From the NCBI RefSeq assembly GCF_000009905.1, contig NC_006177.1, forward strand, positions 124,001-188,000: DNA of 64,000 nt. Direction: 5' to 3'. The notes below the pieces were generated by a model. It was not told the DNA's origin. It saw only the letters and a program-made list of their open reading frames with translations, and made no database searches. This stretch comes from Symbiobacterium thermophilum IAM 14863 (GTDB taxonomy: Bacteria; Bacillota; Sulfobacillia; Symbiobacteriales; Symbiobacteriaceae). Both the position numbers and the translations under genes were made by a program. Positions 16,165 to 28,386 of this stretch are shown here, in pieces; within the stretch, counting starts at the first letter, position 1; each line of letters begins with the position of its first letter.

Positions 16165-16920
16165 TTGTTGCGCACGATCCTCGAAGGTCTGGTGACCCTC
16201 CTGTGGCCGCAGCGGACCACCTGCATCACCTGCGACGGTCCGCTTCCGGCGCCGCTGCCGCCGCTGGCGACGGTAGCCGAGACCGTGCCGGTCTGCGCGG
16301 ACTGCTGGGCGGCCATGCCCTTCACCCTCGACATGCGGCTCTGCATCAACTGCAGCCGCCCGCTCCGGGGCGGCTGGGGGCTGTGCGCGGAGTGCGTCAT
16401 CACGCCGTCCTACGGCCGGGTCTGGGCCCTGGGACTGCACCGGGGCGTGCTGCGCGCGGCCGTCCACCACGTGAAGTTCAGCGGCCGGCAGGCCCTGGGC
16501 GAGGCCCTGGGGCGGTACCTGGCGCAGATGGTCGAGGATCTGCCGGACGTGATCGTGCCCATCCCGCTGCACCCCATACGGGAGCGGGAGCGGGGGTACA
16601 ACCAGGCGGAGTGCATCGCCCGGGGGCTCGCGGCGGAGCTGGGCGTGCCGGTCGCCGCGGACGACCTGGTGCGGGTGCGCGCCACCGGGCAGCAGGCCCT
16701 CCGCGACCGGCACGCCCGGTGGCGGAACCTGGCCCGCGCCTTTGGTGTGCGGACGGGGCGCGAGCCCGCCTGGGCGGGCCGTCACGCCCTGCTGGTGGAC
16801 GACGTGCTCACCACCGGCGCGACGGCGTCCGCCGCGGCGGACGTCCTCTGGGCCACCGGCGCCCGGGCGGTAAATCTGGCGGTCGTCGCCGTGTCCGACA
16901 AGCCGATCCCGGCCGCCTAA
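16165..16920 (+). CDS. comF: ComF-family phosphoribosyltransferase-like protein
   Basis: The protein has an N-terminal zinc-ribbon-like set of Cys pairs (CITC, CADC, CINC, CAEC) and a C-terminal type I phosphoribosyltransferase domain with [18 protein letters not shown] and the PRPP loop [12 protein letters not shown]. In naturally competent bacteria ComF supports uptake of single-stranded DNA. The TTG at 16165 is placed 6-8 nt after GGGGGTGA and gives 251 residues; GTG 16156 is an alternative giving 254 residues, but lies inside a hairpin stem without its own ribosome site. The stop overlaps the convergent csrA stop by 4 nt. Confidence 0.88.
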   Translation: MLRTILEGLVTLLWPQRTTCITCDGPLPAPLPPLATVAETVPVCADCWAAMPFTLDMRLCINCSRPLRGGWGLCAECVITPSYGRVWALGLHRGVLRAAVHHVKFSGRQALGEALGRYLAQMVEDLPDVIVPIPLHPIRERERGYNQAECIARGLAAELGVPVAADDLVRVRATGQQALRDRHARWRNLARAFGVRTGREPAWAGRHALLVDDVLTTGATASAAADVLWATGARAVNLAVVAVSDKPIPAA

Positions 16921-17207
16921 CCGGGCTGTTCGCCGCCGGGTCCCTCCTCCGGATCCGGGCCCGGCGCGGCGCCGCCCAGAGCCCGGAGCAGGTCCGGCGG
17001 CAGCGGCGCCGCGGCCTGGGCGGCCTGCCGGTTCGCGTCCACCACCTCGTCGTAGATCTCCTTGCGCAGGATGGTGACGGACTTGGGGGCGACGATGCCC
17101 AGCCGAACCACGGCCTGGGCCCCGGCGCCGCGTACCTGCAGGATCTTGATCTCGATGTCGTCGCCGATCAGGATGGACTCTTCCACTCGTCGGGTGAGTA
17201 CGAGCAT
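16917..17207 (-). CDS. csrA: Translational regulator CsrA with long C-terminal tail
   Basis: CsrA binds GGA motifs in mRNA leaders and blocks translation, notably of flagellin. The core ([20 protein letters not shown]... [23 protein letters not shown]) is complete. The protein is 96 residues, longer than the usual 60-80, with an Ala/Pro/Gly-rich tail after residue ~58 ([11 protein letters not shown]...). Its ATG overlaps the fliW stop in a TGATG junction, so the two are coupled. FliW and flagellin normally titrate CsrA; flagellar structural genes are not in this window. Confidence 0.93.
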   Translation of the reverse strand: MLVLTRRVEESILIGDDIEIKILQVRGAGAQAVVRLGIVAPKSVTILRKEIYDEVVDANRQAAQAAAPLPPDLLRALGGAAPGPDPEEGPGGEQPG

Positions 17208-17623
17208 CAGCGGCCCTCCTCTGCCGGGATTCGGTCGGCCCCCTGGAAAAGCGGCTCGCGGATACCGTACCGGTCGTCGCCCAGGATCACCTGGCGGCCC
17301 TTGCGGGTGAACGGGTTGAAAAGCACCGGCGCCCGCAGGTTGGCCGTCGCCTTCCGGAAGTCCTCCGGCACGCTGGCGATGGCGTAGAGCAGCACCTGTT
17401 CGGCGCTCTCCGCACCCACGGCGACCAGCTCCTCCTCCGGGATGTCCGGGCTGTACCGGGGGAAGAACGCAAAGGGGAACACCAGCGTAAAGCCCACGTT
17501 GGGATCTTCGGTCGACACCAGCTGCTTGACCACGTCGCCGGCGCCGGGAACGTCCACAACCACGAAGCGCTTGAGGTCGGGGAAGCCGTAAAGCCCCGCC
17601 GGAAACTCGAAGACGTTGTCCAT
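17207..17623 (-). CDS. fliW: Flagellar assembly factor FliW
   Basis: The 138-residue protein has the FliW pattern: [18 protein letters not shown] at the start, then the core [21 protein letters not shown] with the conserved NLRAP-like element and [12 protein letters not shown]. FliW binds CsrA and flagellin in a partner switch that couples flagellin synthesis to secretion. The ATG follows GGAGGG. csrA overlaps its stop. This pair is the usual Firmicutes arrangement. Confidence 0.93.
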   Translation of the reverse strand: MDNVFEFPAGLYGFPDLKRFVVVDVPGAGDVVKQLVSTEDPNVGFTLVFPFAFFPRYSPDIPEEELVAVGAESAEQVLLYAIASVPEDFRKATANLRAPVLFNPFTRKGRQVILGDDRYGIREPLFQGADRIPAEEGR

Positions 17624-17721
17624 TGCTAGCCCTCCGTCCCGCCGTGCCGGTCAGTGGCCGGCTTGCTTCCTTAAACTTTGTTCTGCGCCGCCCGCGGCCG
17701 GGCCTGCTCGCGTCCACATGG

Positions 17722-17773
17722 TTATCCCCACGCGCGGAGCTTGTGACAGCCCTTATCAACAGACTTATCCCCA
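17722..17773. other. Cluster of DnaA-box-like 9-mers
   Basis: TTATCCCCA (17722-17730), TTATCAACA (17753-17761) and TTATCCCCA (17765-17773) each differ by one base from the DnaA box TTATCCACA, in one orientation, in a 348-bp gene-free stretch between fliW and hpf (17624-17971). No dnaA or dnaN is adjacent, so a replication origin is unlikely. They may be a DnaA-titration or regulatory site, or chance. The rest of the stretch holds presumed leaders of both genes. Confidence 0.35.
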
Positions 17774-17971
17774 ATACCCACAGCCAGGATAGGCACAGAC
17801 TGTGAGTATCTCGGCCGCCACCGGGAAAACCGGGGATGAATCCGGAAGACATGAACGATAATACGAATAGAGGCAGCGCACCCGGCAGGGAAACGGGACC
17901 TCCGAAGGGAAGAGAGTCAATACCCGGAGAACGGCCCGGCAGGGCCCGACGAAGTGGGAGGAGTTGGGGCC

Positions 17972-18508
17972 ATGCAGGTTGCGGTACGCGGTAAGAACAT
18001 CGAGATCACCAAGGCGCTTCGCGAGTACGTCGAGAAGAAGCTTGGCAAGATCGAGAAGTTCGTCGACCATCCGATCAAGGCGCAGGCCAACCTCTATGTG
18101 GAGCGCGGACGGCACATCATCGAAGTTACCGCAGACTTGAACGGGTGGATCCTGCGGGGCGAGGAGGCCACGGGCGACATGTATGCCTCCATCGATCTCG
18201 TGGCCGACAAGCTGGAGAAGCAGGTCCAGCGGTACCGTGCCCGGCTCCGCCGGCGAGGTGGCGCAGGGGCCTCGCCCGAGGCCGCCGTCGCCGGCGCCGA
18301 GGACCAGGGCGTGGATGCCGAGCTGGACGGCAAGGTGGTCAAGGTCAAGCGGTTCCCCGTCAAACCCGTTACCGTGGACGAGGCAATCCTGCAGATGGAC
18401 CTGCTCTCGCACGACTTCTTCGTCTTCGTCAACAGCGACACGGGCAAGGTGAATGTGCTCTATCGCCGCCACGACGGCGACTACGGTCTGTTGGTGCCGG
18501 AATACTAA
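17972..18508 (+). CDS. hpf: Ribosome hibernation-promoting factor, long form
   Basis: The 178-residue protein is a long HPF: an N-terminal S30AE domain ([30 protein letters not shown]...) that binds the 30S decoding region, a variable linker ([16 protein letters not shown]), and the C-terminal dimerisation domain ([33 protein letters not shown]). This form makes 100S ribosome dimers in stationary phase. ATG 17972 follows GGGAGGAG. In many Firmicutes hpf lies just ahead of secA, as here with one intervening gene. Confidence 0.95.
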   Translation: MQVAVRGKNIEITKALREYVEKKLGKIEKFVDHPIKAQANLYVERGRHIIEVTADLNGWILRGEEATGDMYASIDLVADKLEKQVQRYRARLRRRGGAGASPEAAVAGAEDQGVDAELDGKVVKVKRFPVKPVTVDEAILQMDLLSHDFFVFVNSDTGKVNVLYRRHDGDYGLLVPEY

Positions 18509-18522
18509 CCACACGGTGTTCC

Positions 18523-18558
18523 AGCCCCGCCGCCGGTCGGGCGGCGGGGCTGTCCTTT
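18523..18558 (+). terminator. Terminator of hpf
   Basis: AGCCCCGCCGCC (18523-18534) pairs perfectly with GGCGGCGGGGCT (18540-18551) around GGTCG, followed by GTCCTTTCT. Confidence 0.78.
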
Positions 18559-18573
18559 CTGGGAGGCAAGAGG

Positions 18574-19689
18574 GTGCGCACGGCAGCGATCATCTTCGAA
18601 GGCGGACCCCGGGCGGAGAACCCGCTGCAGGAGACCCTGACCGGGCTGCGCCACGCGGTGACGTTGGACACGGTGGCCAAGTTCTGCGCCGCGGGGCTTG
18701 ACCAGGTCGTGCTGGCCACCAACCACCCGGCCCTGGCGGAGGCGGCGGCACGACTCGGCGCCCGGATCTTCGACACGCGCGGCGACCGCTTCCACTTCGG
18801 CCGCAGCCTGGTGCAGGCCGTGCGGGAGAGCGGCGCGGACGCGGTGATCTACCTGAGCGGAGCGGCCCTGCCGCTGATCGGCCAGGAGGAGATCGCCTGG
18901 ATTCGGGACGCCCTGCGCCGGGATGAGCCCACGGTGGTGGTCAACAACGTCCAGTCCGTCGACCTGGTGGCATGGCGGCCGGCCTCCCGCCTGGAACGGG
19001 TGGATCCCCCGGAGAACGACAACATCCTGGGATGGAGGCTGCGCGACACCGGCATGGAGCGGGTGCTGCTCCCCAACAGCGCGGCGGTAAACTTCGATCT
19101 GGACACCCCGACCGACTACCTGATCCTCGCGCTCAGCGGCAAGGGCGGCCCCCGGGCCCAGGCCGCGCTGCGGGCGGCCGGGTGGTCGGATGCGCGGCTG
19201 CGCGCCGCGGCCGACGTGCTGGCCGCCGAACTGCCCGAGGTGGCCCTGATCGGCCGGGTGGGCTCCGCCATCATGGAGCACTTCAACCGGAACCTTCCGG
19301 TGCGGCTGCGGGTCTTCTCGGAGGAGCGGGGCATGAAGGCCCTGGGGCGGGAGGCCGCGGGGCTGGTGCGGTCGGTGGTGGGCGACCTCATCGAGGACCT
19401 GGGGCCGGAGCGGTTTTTCGCGCGGCTGGGCGAGACGTGCGACGCGGCCTTCTTTGACACCCGGGTGCTCTTCGCCAACCGGGGCCGGCGGGTCAGCGAG
19501 TGGGACCGGTTCCAGTCGGACCTGGGCAACGTGGAGCAGATCGGCGACCCCTTCGTGCGGGCATTCACCCGGGCCGCCCTGGAGTGCCCCATCCCGGTGG
19601 TCCTGGGAGGCCATTCGGTGGTGGCCGGCGGGCTCTGGGTGCTGGCGGACCGGGCCATCGCCCTGCGCGGGGGCCCGATGCGGTTCTGA
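18574..19689 (+). CDS. MobA-like nucleotidyltransferase-domain protein of unknown function
   Basis: The 371-residue protein starts at GTG 18574 after GGGAGG. The N-terminal half resembles a MobA-like NTP-transferase fold: AAIIFEGG replaces the usual LAGG start, then TLDTVAKFCAAGLDQVVLATNHP, DAVIYLSGAALPLI and a DTPTDYLILAL stretch that looks like the end of the domain (residues 1-185). The Ala/Arg-rich C-terminal part (RAQAALRAAGWSDARLRAAADVL... EHFNRNLPVRLRVFSEERGM) has no recognised family. The GG-X-SXR-MGXDK signature of active MobA is not present, so activity is doubtful. It lies between hpf and secA; its role is unknown. Confidence 0.65.
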   Translation: MRTAAIIFEGGPRAENPLQETLTGLRHAVTLDTVAKFCAAGLDQVVLATNHPALAEAAARLGARIFDTRGDRFHFGRSLVQAVRESGADAVIYLSGAALPLIGQEEIAWIRDALRRDEPTVVVNNVQSVDLVAWRPASRLERVDPPENDNILGWRLRDTGMERVLLPNSAAVNFDLDTPTDYLILALSGKGGPRAQAALRAAGWSDARLRAAADVLAAELPEVALIGRVGSAIMEHFNRNLPVRLRVFSEERGMKALGREAAGLVRSVVGDLIEDLGPERFFARLGETCDAAFFDTRVLFANRGRRVSEWDRFQSDLGNVEQIGDPFVRAFTRAALECPIPVVLGGHSVVAGGLWVLADRAIALRGGPMRF

Positions 19690-19728
19690 GAGTGGTCGGT
19701 CTTTTCTGAACTTGCCAGGGGAATGTCG

Positions 19729-19757
19729 TTGCCTGTCCGTGCGTGGCATGCTAAAAT
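19729..19757 (+). promoter_or_regulatory. secA: secA promoter
   Basis: TTGCCT (19729-19734) lies 17 bp from TAAAAT (19752-19757). The leader to secA is about 210 bp long with no obvious regulatory RNA. Confidence 0.55.
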
Positions 19758-19967
19758 ATCGCGGATACCCGCATGGGTGCGAACTCGTCGCGGGCTTCGG
19801 CGCATCTAAACAGAAGACAGGGAAGGACGGTTCGGTGTCCCCGGCCCGGCGCCGCGGCGGCCCCCGCCGGATCAGCGCCCACGCGCGCCGCTGTCCGGGC
19901 ACCGGACGGACGAGCCTACGATCTGTGCGCCGGCCCGACCGGCACAACAGCGAAGAAGGTGTAAGCG

Positions 19968-22679
<2,712 letters not shown>

Positions 22680-22693
22680 ACCCGGGAACTCAA

Positions 22694-22727
22694 AGGGCGT
22701 CGCCACACAGGCGGCGTCCTTTTTTGT
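22694..22727 (+). terminator. secA terminator
   Basis: GGGCGTCGCC and GGCGGCGTCC pair over ten positions, two of them G-U, with a short ACACA loop, followed by TTTTTTG. It lies about 15 bp after the secA stop. Confidence 0.8.
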
Positions 22728-22945
22728 TGTTCCGTCGCGAACAATTCCGGGCTGAAAACCGCTCTCATTGACGGACCCCCGCTGTTGTTCGGTCGTCCAA
22801 AGGTTTGGGAGAGAACACTCCCGCGAACGTTGCCTATCTCAGGTGGATCTAAGGATTGACCGTTATCATGAACACAGACACACAGAGAGACCTCTCCGAG
22901 CGATCGCCTGAGAAACCGCGGGGCCAGTAAGGAGGCGGCTGCGTT

Positions 22946-24709
22946 TTGAGCAGCGATCGAACACGTGAAGTAACCAAGCGCATCCTGATGGTGCTGTTCG
23001 GGCTCTGGCTCCTTCAGTTCTTCTTCCTTCCGCCGCTGACGACCCGGCCGACGGAGCTGTCGTACTCGGCCTTCCTGGATGCCCTGGAGGACCGGCGCGT
23101 CCAGGAGGCGGTCGTCAGAGACCGCGTCCTGCAGGGGAAGATGGTCGGCGGGGAGAGTTTCACGGTGACCCTGCCGCCGGACGCGGCCGGCCTGGCGGAG
23201 CGGCTGGAGGAGGCCGGAGTGGAGCAGCGATATGAGGTCACCCGGACGCCGTGGTGGGTGACCCTGTTGCCGACGGTGCTCTGGCTCGCCGTGATGGTCG
23301 GCCTTTTTGCCTGGGCGCAGAAGCGGCAGGCCGGCGCCTTCGGGCTCGCCCGGTCCACCGTGAAGCCGTTGGCGCCCGGGGAGTCCCCCGTGACCTTCGC
23401 CGACGTCGCCGGGATGGACGAGGTGAAGGGCGAGCTCGAGGAGATCGTGGACTACCTGAAGAACCCGGACAAGTACCGGGCGATCGGCGCGCGCATCCCC
23501 AAGGGCGTGCTGCTGTACGGTCCGCCGGGGACGGGCAAGACGCTGCTGGCCCGTGCGGTGGCCGGCGAGGCGGGGGTGCCCTTCTTCGCCCTGAGCGGCT
23601 CCAGCTTCGTCGAGCTGTTCGTCGGCATGGGCGCCTCCCGCGTGCGCGAGCTGTTCGCCCAGGCCCGGAAGAACGCGCCGTGCATCGTCTTCATCGACGA
23701 GATCGACGCCGTCGGCCGCCAGCGGGGCTCCGCCGCGGTGGTCGGCGGCCACGACGAGCGGGAGCAGACGCTGAACCAGCTGCTCACCGAGATGGACGGC
23801 TTCGGTGCCTACGAGGGCGTCATCGTCATGGCGGCCACCAACCGGCCCGACGTGCTGGACAAGGCCTTGCTCCGCCCCGGCCGGTTTGACCGGCAGATCC
23901 CCGTAGGTCCCCCGGACGCGGCGGGGCGCGAGGAGATCCTGCGGGTCCACGCGAAGGGCAAGCAACTGGATCCCTCTCTGGACCTGGCCGCCGTCGCGCG
24001 GCGAACCCCCGGCTTTACGGGGGCCGATCTGGCCAACCTGCTGAACGAGGCCGCCATCCTGGCCGTGCGCCGGGGGCGCAGTCACATCACGATGAGCGAG
24101 ATCGACGAGGCCATCGACCGGGTGGTGGCCGGCGGCCCGGCCCGCAAGGGGCGGATGATCCGTCCCGAGGAGAAGCGGCGGGTGGCGGTGCACGAGGCGG
24201 GCCACGCCCTGGTGGCCACGCTCACCCCGGGCGCCGACCCGGTGCAGAAGGTGACCATCATCCCCCGCGGGCGTGCCGGGGGCTTCACCCTGACCACGCC
24301 CGAGGAGGACCAGATGCTCTACACCCGCTCCGAGCTGGAAGCCCGGCTGAAGATGCTCCTGGGCGGCCTGGCCGCCGAGGAGGTGCTCCTGGGCGAGCGG
24401 TCCACCGGCGCCCAGGACGACCTGAGGCGGGCGACCCAGGTGGCCCGGGAGATGATCAGCCGCTACGGCATGGGTCAGTCGGTGGGCCTGATGGCGGTGC
24501 CCGACACCGACTGGCCCGGCGTGCAGAACCTCTCTCAAGAGTCGGCCGCCGCCATCGAGCGGGAGGTGCAGGCGCTGCTGGACCGGCTGTATCGGGAGGT
24601 CCGGAGCCTGATCGAGACGAATCGAGACCGGCTGGTCGCACTGGTGGTCGAGCTTTCGGACCGGGAGACGCTGGATGGCGACGACGTGCGCCGCATCCTG
24701 AGCGCCTGA
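22946..24709 (+). CDS. ftsH: FtsH-family membrane AAA protease
   Basis: The 587-residue protein has an N-terminal TM helix ([20 protein letters not shown]), an extracytoplasmic region, a second TM ([18 protein letters not shown]), an AAA module (Walker A GPPGTGKT, Walker [36 protein letters not shown]), and an M41 zinc protease domain with H416EAGH. It degrades damaged membrane and regulatory proteins. TTG 22946 follows AAGGAGG. It is shorter at both ends than typical FtsH. It stands alone after secA rather than beside tilS-hpt, so a second FtsH copy elsewhere is possible. Confidence 0.93.
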   Translation: MSSDRTREVTKRILMVLFGLWLLQFFFLPPLTTRPTELSYSAFLDALEDRRVQEAVVRDRVLQGKMVGGESFTVTLPPDAAGLAERLEEAGVEQRYEVTRTPWWVTLLPTVLWLAVMVGLFAWAQKRQAGAFGLARSTVKPLAPGESPVTFADVAGMDEVKGELEEIVDYLKNPDKYRAIGARIPKGVLLYGPPGTGKTLLARAVAGEAGVPFFALSGSSFVELFVGMGASRVRELFAQARKNAPCIVFIDEIDAVGRQRGSAAVVGGHDEREQTLNQLLTEMDGFGAYEGVIVMAATNRPDVLDKALLRPGRFDRQIPVGPPDAAGREEILRVHAKGKQLDPSLDLAAVARRTPGFTGADLANLLNEAAILAVRRGRSHITMSEIDEAIDRVVAGGPARKGRMIRPEEKRRVAVHEAGHALVATLTPGADPVQKVTIIPRGRAGGFTLTTPEEDQMLYTRSELEARLKMLLGGLAAEEVLLGERSTGAQDDLRRATQVAREMISRYGMGQSVGLMAVPDTDWPGVQNLSQESAAAIEREVQALLDRLYREVRSLIETNRDRLVALVVELSDRETLDGDDVRRILSA

Positions 24710-24731
24710 AGCGGCTTCGGGCTGATACGGA

Positions 24732-24778
24732 AGCCCCGGGCCCGTCTACTGCGGACGGGTCCGGGGCTATAGTCTGTT
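24732..24778 (+). terminator. ftsH terminator
   Basis: A 15-bp stem with one G-U pair (24732-24746 with 24754-24768) closes a 7-nt loop. It begins 22 bp after the ftsH stop and is followed by ATAGTCTGTTTG. Confidence 0.75.
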
Positions 24779-24931
24779 TGTGCAATTGACGGAAAAAAGG
24801 GCGCCGCGTTAAGCTTTGACTTGGGAATTTACCATATCCTCGCAATTGGCCCGTCTGCCAAACGGTGGTGTCAAATCCGGGTTGAAACGGGCGCATGGGC
24901 TGCTGCACCGACGCTGGGAAGGAGAGATAGC

Positions 24932-26425
24932 GTGATCGTGCAAGGCGCAAGGGCGACGGTTGCGGGGGAGAAACAGCTGTCCCTGAACCTGGCGCAGAGA
25001 ATCGGACTCGTACTTGGCCCGACGCTTTGTCTGCTCATCTACCTGTTCTTCCGGCCGGCCGGCCTGGGACCCGAAGGCGTGGCGGCGCTGGCCGGCACCG
25101 CCTGGATCGCCGCGTGGTGGGTGACCGAGGCCATCCCCATCCCCATCACCAGCCTGCTTCCGGTCATTCTGTTCCCCGTACTGGGGCTGGGCTCGGTGGG
25201 GGAGGTGGTGTCTGCCTACGCCGATCCGACCCTCTTCCTGTTCCTCGGCGGGTTCATCATCGCGGTGGCGATCGAGCGCTGGAACCTGCACCGGCGTATC
25301 GCGCTGGCGGTCATCAGCGCGGTGGGCACCAGTCCGTCCAGGCTTGTCCTGGGCTTCATGCTGGCCACCGGCGTGCTCTCCGCCTTCATCTCCAACAGCG
25401 CGACGGCGATGATGATGCTGCCCATCGGCATCGCGGTCGTCAAGCAGATCACCGAACTGCGGGTGAGGAACGGCGAAAAGGTGTACCCAGATCAAGAGCC
25501 ATTTTCCGCCCTGATCCTGCTGGCGATTGCCTACGCGGCCTCCATTGGCGGCGTCGGCAGCATCATCGGCTCGCCGCCCAACGCGATCATGGTGGGCGTC
25601 GCGGCTTCGACGCTGGGCGTTGAGATCAGTTTCTTCGATTACATGCTGGTGGGCGTTCCCATGTTCCTCGTCTTCACGCTCGTCGCATGGCGCATCCTGC
25701 TGTGGGTCATGCCGCCCGGTTTTGCCGAGGTCGCCGGCAGCCGGGAATGGGTGCGCAGGCAGATGGCCGAGCTGGGGCCGATGAGCGGCGAGGAGCGAAA
25801 GGTGCTCGGCGTGTTCTGCGCCACCGCCCTGCTGTGGATCACCTACCCCTTCCTGCTGAAGGGGGTCGTGCCGGGGATCAGCGACGCGATGGTCGCCATC
25901 TTCGGCGCTTCGCTCCTGTTCCTCATCCCGGGCGGCGAGGGCGGGTTTCTGCTCGACGAGTCTGCCCTGAAGGAACTGCCCTGGGGCGTGCTCCTGCTCT
26001 TCGGCGCCGGCTTCTGCATCGCGGAGGTCTTCCAGTCGACGGGGGTGGCCGTGTGGCTGGCCGGGTTCCTGCAAGTTCTGGCGGGGGCGCCGTACTTCCT
26101 CATCGTGATTGCCGTCGCCGCCATGGTGACGTTCCTGACCGAGATCACCTCCAACACGGCGATCGCCGCCATCTTCATGCCGATCATGGCGAGCCTGGCC
26201 ACCGCGCTGGGCGCCGCACCCACGGGCCTGATGGTCGTGGCCGCCCTGGCCGGCTCGCTGGCGTTCATGCTGCCCGTGGGCACGCCGCCCAACGCCATCG
26301 TGTTCAGCTCCGGCCGGGTGACGATCCGGCAGATGATCCGGGTGGGCTTCTTCCTCAACCTGGCGGCCATCGCCACCATCACGCTGATCGGCTGCTTCTG
26401 GGTCCCGCTGGTCTGGGGCCGATAG
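24932..26425 (+). CDS. DASS-family (SLC13) sodium/anion symporter
   Basis: This 497-residue protein with about a dozen membrane segments belongs to the divalent anion:sodium symporter family. Both inverted-repeat signatures are present: SNSATAMMMLPI with GSPPNAI in the first half, and TSNTAIAAIFMPI with GTPPNAI in the second. Members carry di- and tricarboxylates such as succinate, malate or citrate, and some carry sulfate. Substrate cannot be read from sequence. GTG 24932 follows AAGGAGAG and gives a normal N terminus; an in-frame start ~110 bp upstream lacks a ribosome site. It is monocistronic, with its own terminator. Confidence 0.9.
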   Translation: MIVQGARATVAGEKQLSLNLAQRIGLVLGPTLCLLIYLFFRPAGLGPEGVAALAGTAWIAAWWVTEAIPIPITSLLPVILFPVLGLGSVGEVVSAYADPTLFLFLGGFIIAVAIERWNLHRRIALAVISAVGTSPSRLVLGFMLATGVLSAFISNSATAMMMLPIGIAVVKQITELRVRNGEKVYPDQEPFSALILLAIAYAASIGGVGSIIGSPPNAIMVGVAASTLGVEISFFDYMLVGVPMFLVFTLVAWRILLWVMPPGFAEVAGSREWVRRQMAELGPMSGEERKVLGVFCATALLWITYPFLLKGVVPGISDAMVAIFGASLLFLIPGGEGGFLLDESALKELPWGVLLLFGAGFCIAEVFQSTGVAVWLAGFLQVLAGAPYFLIVIAVAAMVTFLTEITSNTAIAAIFMPIMASLATALGAAPTGLMVVAALAGSLAFMLPVGTPPNAIVFSSGRVTIRQMIRVGFFLNLAAIATITLIGCFWVPLVWGR

Positions 26426-26446
26426 CGCCGGATGCGCGCTCACAGG

Positions 26447-26478
26447 ACCGCCCCGGCATGGGCCGGGGCGGTTTTCCG
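26447..26478 (+). terminator. Terminator of the DASS transporter gene
   Basis: An 11-bp perfect stem (26447-26457 with 26462-26472) with an ATGG loop is followed by TTTTCC. Confidence 0.85.
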
Positions 26479-26634
26479 CGCGGTCAGGTACGAGTTTGTG
26501 AGTATCGTATTTTGTATATTCCCCCTAGATGGAAGAGGAATACAACGGGCGGTGGGGAATTCTGATGAACACTACAGACCGGGAAAGGCACAGAGGGGGG
26601 AGGCTCCCGGTCACCATATGGGAGGGGTAGGAGG

Positions 26635-28311
26635 ATGAAGCGTCCCTCACGTCTGACCGCGCTGCTGCTGGCTGTCGCCATGCTCGCCATGGCGGCCTGT
26701 TCCCGGCCGGCGGAGACCCAGGGGCCGGACGGCGGTACGAGTACGTCCCAGGACGGCTCGGGCCAGGGCGGCACGGGCGGAACCGACCCGTCCGGCGGGC
26801 CGCGGCGGGGGCCCAACGGCGAGGTCTACGGCGGCACCTACCGCATGGCCATCGGCGCCGAGCCCGCGGTGATGGACCCGCAGCTGGACACGACGCTGCA
26901 GGTGTACCGCCTGGCCCGAAACCTGTTCAACACCCTGGTCCGCTACAGGGGCACCACGCTGGAGCTGGAGCCCGAGCTGCTGGCCGAGATGCCGACCGTG
27001 TCCGCGGACGGGCGCACGTACTCCTTCCGGCTCCGGGAGGGCGTGAAGTTCCACAACGGGGTCGAGCTGACCACCAAGGACGTCAAGTATACGATTGAGC
27101 GCATGCTCAACCCCGCGACGATGGCCAAGAACACCTGGGTGTTCCACGACATCGTCGGCGCGGACGAGATGCTGGAGGGCAAGGCCACCGAGCTGGCCGG
27201 CCTGAAAGTCACGGGCCCCTACACCTTTGAGATCACCCTGAAGGAGCCGTTCGGGCCGTTTCTGAGCAACCTGGCCACCGCGCCGGCTTCGATCCTGCCG
27301 GCCGACTACGCCGCGGAGAAGGGCGAGGCCTTCGCCCGGGAGCCCGTCGGCACCGGCCCGTTCAAGCTGAAGGAGTGGCGTCCCAATGAGCTGATCGTGC
27401 TGGAGCGCAACCCGGACTACTTCGAGGAGGGCTATCCGTTCCTGGACGCCATCGAGTACCGGGTGATCGCCGATGAGTCGACCCGCTGGCTCGAGTTCGA
27501 GATGGGCAACCTCGACAGCAACGACATCCCCACCGTGGAGTGGGAGAACGCCACGCAGTCGGGCCGGTGGAAGATCTGGGAGACCACGACCCTGAACACC
27601 TACTACCTGGTCCTGAACCACCGGTTCTACCCTGACAAGCGGCTGCGGGAGGCCGTGTCGCTGGCCATCGACCGGCAGAAGATCATCGACACCATCCACA
27701 ACGGCACCGGCATCCCGGCCGCCGGCCTGACCTCCCCGGGGATCGTCGGTGCGCTCACGGACGCACCCGGGTTCCCCTATGACCCCGAGCGGGCGCGGCA
27801 GATCATCCGGGAGAACGGCTTCGAGGGGCTGACGATCACCGCCTGGCAGCGCGGCGGAGACAAGGTGACGGACACCAACCTGGCGATTCAGCAGATGCTC
27901 GCCGAGGTGGGCCTCAACTACGTGGTGGAGATCTACGACTCGGCCACGTATGCGGCCGCACGCTCCCGGGGCGAGATCCCGGCCAACCAGGGCAACTGGT
28001 ACGCCGACTATCCCGACCCGGACAACTTCCTCTGGACCTTCTTCCATTCCTCGAGCTCCACGGCGATGTCGGTGGGCGTCAACGACCCGGAGGTCGACGC
28101 GATCCTGGAGCGGGCGCGGATCGACACCGACGTCCAGCGGCGCAGCCGGGACTATCAGGAGCTGGAGCGGCGGCTGCTGTACGAGGAGTACGCGATGATT
28201 CCGCTGTGGCACCTGAAGTCCTACTTCGTCAGCCAGCCGTACGTGCACGGCTTCCAGCTCAACCCGGTCTTCGTGTACGACTACAAGACGGTCTGGAAGG
28301 ACGTCCAATAA
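26635..28311 (+). CDS. Peptide ABC transporter binding lipoprotein (family 5), system 1
   Basis: The 558-residue protein has a lipoprotein signal (LLLAVAMLAMAAC), a low-complexity Gly/Ser/Thr linker, and a full SBP_bac_5 domain (LEPELLAEMPTVSADGRTYSFRLREGVKFHNG, VGTGPFKLKEW, NPDYF, LREAVSLAIDRQKII). It captures peptides or similar solutes outside the cell. The ATG is preceded by GGAGGGGTAGGAGG. It is followed after a stem-loop by two permease genes, a C39-like peptidase and an aminotransferase, which together suggest peptide scavenging. It is more distant from the two paralogues at 42-48 kb than those are from each other. Confidence 0.93.
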   Translation: MKRPSRLTALLLAVAMLAMAACSRPAETQGPDGGTSTSQDGSGQGGTGGTDPSGGPRRGPNGEVYGGTYRMAIGAEPAVMDPQLDTTLQVYRLARNLFNTLVRYRGTTLELEPELLAEMPTVSADGRTYSFRLREGVKFHNGVELTTKDVKYTIERMLNPATMAKNTWVFHDIVGADEMLEGKATELAGLKVTGPYTFEITLKEPFGPFLSNLATAPASILPADYAAEKGEAFAREPVGTGPFKLKEWRPNELIVLERNPDYFEEGYPFLDAIEYRVIADESTRWLEFEMGNLDSNDIPTVEWENATQSGRWKIWETTTLNTYYLVLNHRFYPDKRLREAVSLAIDRQKIIDTIHNGTGIPAAGLTSPGIVGALTDAPGFPYDPERARQIIRENGFEGLTITAWQRGGDKVTDTNLAIQQMLAEVGLNYVVEIYDSATYAAARSRGEIPANQGNWYADYPDPDNFLWTFFHSSSSTAMSVGVNDPEVDAILERARIDTDVQRRSRDYQELERRLLYEEYAMIPLWHLKSYFVSQPYVHGFQLNPVFVYDYKTVWKDVQ

Positions 28312-28328
28312 CGCTGCAGCCATCGGGC

Positions 28329-28377
28329 GGTGGGGGCCGCGGCCTGGCCGGGTCCCCACCCCGATTGGCAATCGGGG
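28329..28377 (+). other. Intercistronic stem-loops between binding protein and permease genes
   Basis: GGTGGGG and CCCCACC (about 28330-28358) form one stem. CCCCGATT-GGC-AATCGGGG (28359-28377) forms a perfect second stem whose 3' arm overlaps the GGGGAGG ribosome site of the permease. Such hairpins usually lower permease expression relative to the binding protein. Confidence 0.55.
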
Positions 28378-28386
28378 AGGATTGCC

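Noticed and set aside
17722-17773. Chromosomal replication origin
   Set aside because: Only three imperfect boxes, no AT-rich unwinding element seen and no dnaA/dnaN neighbours.
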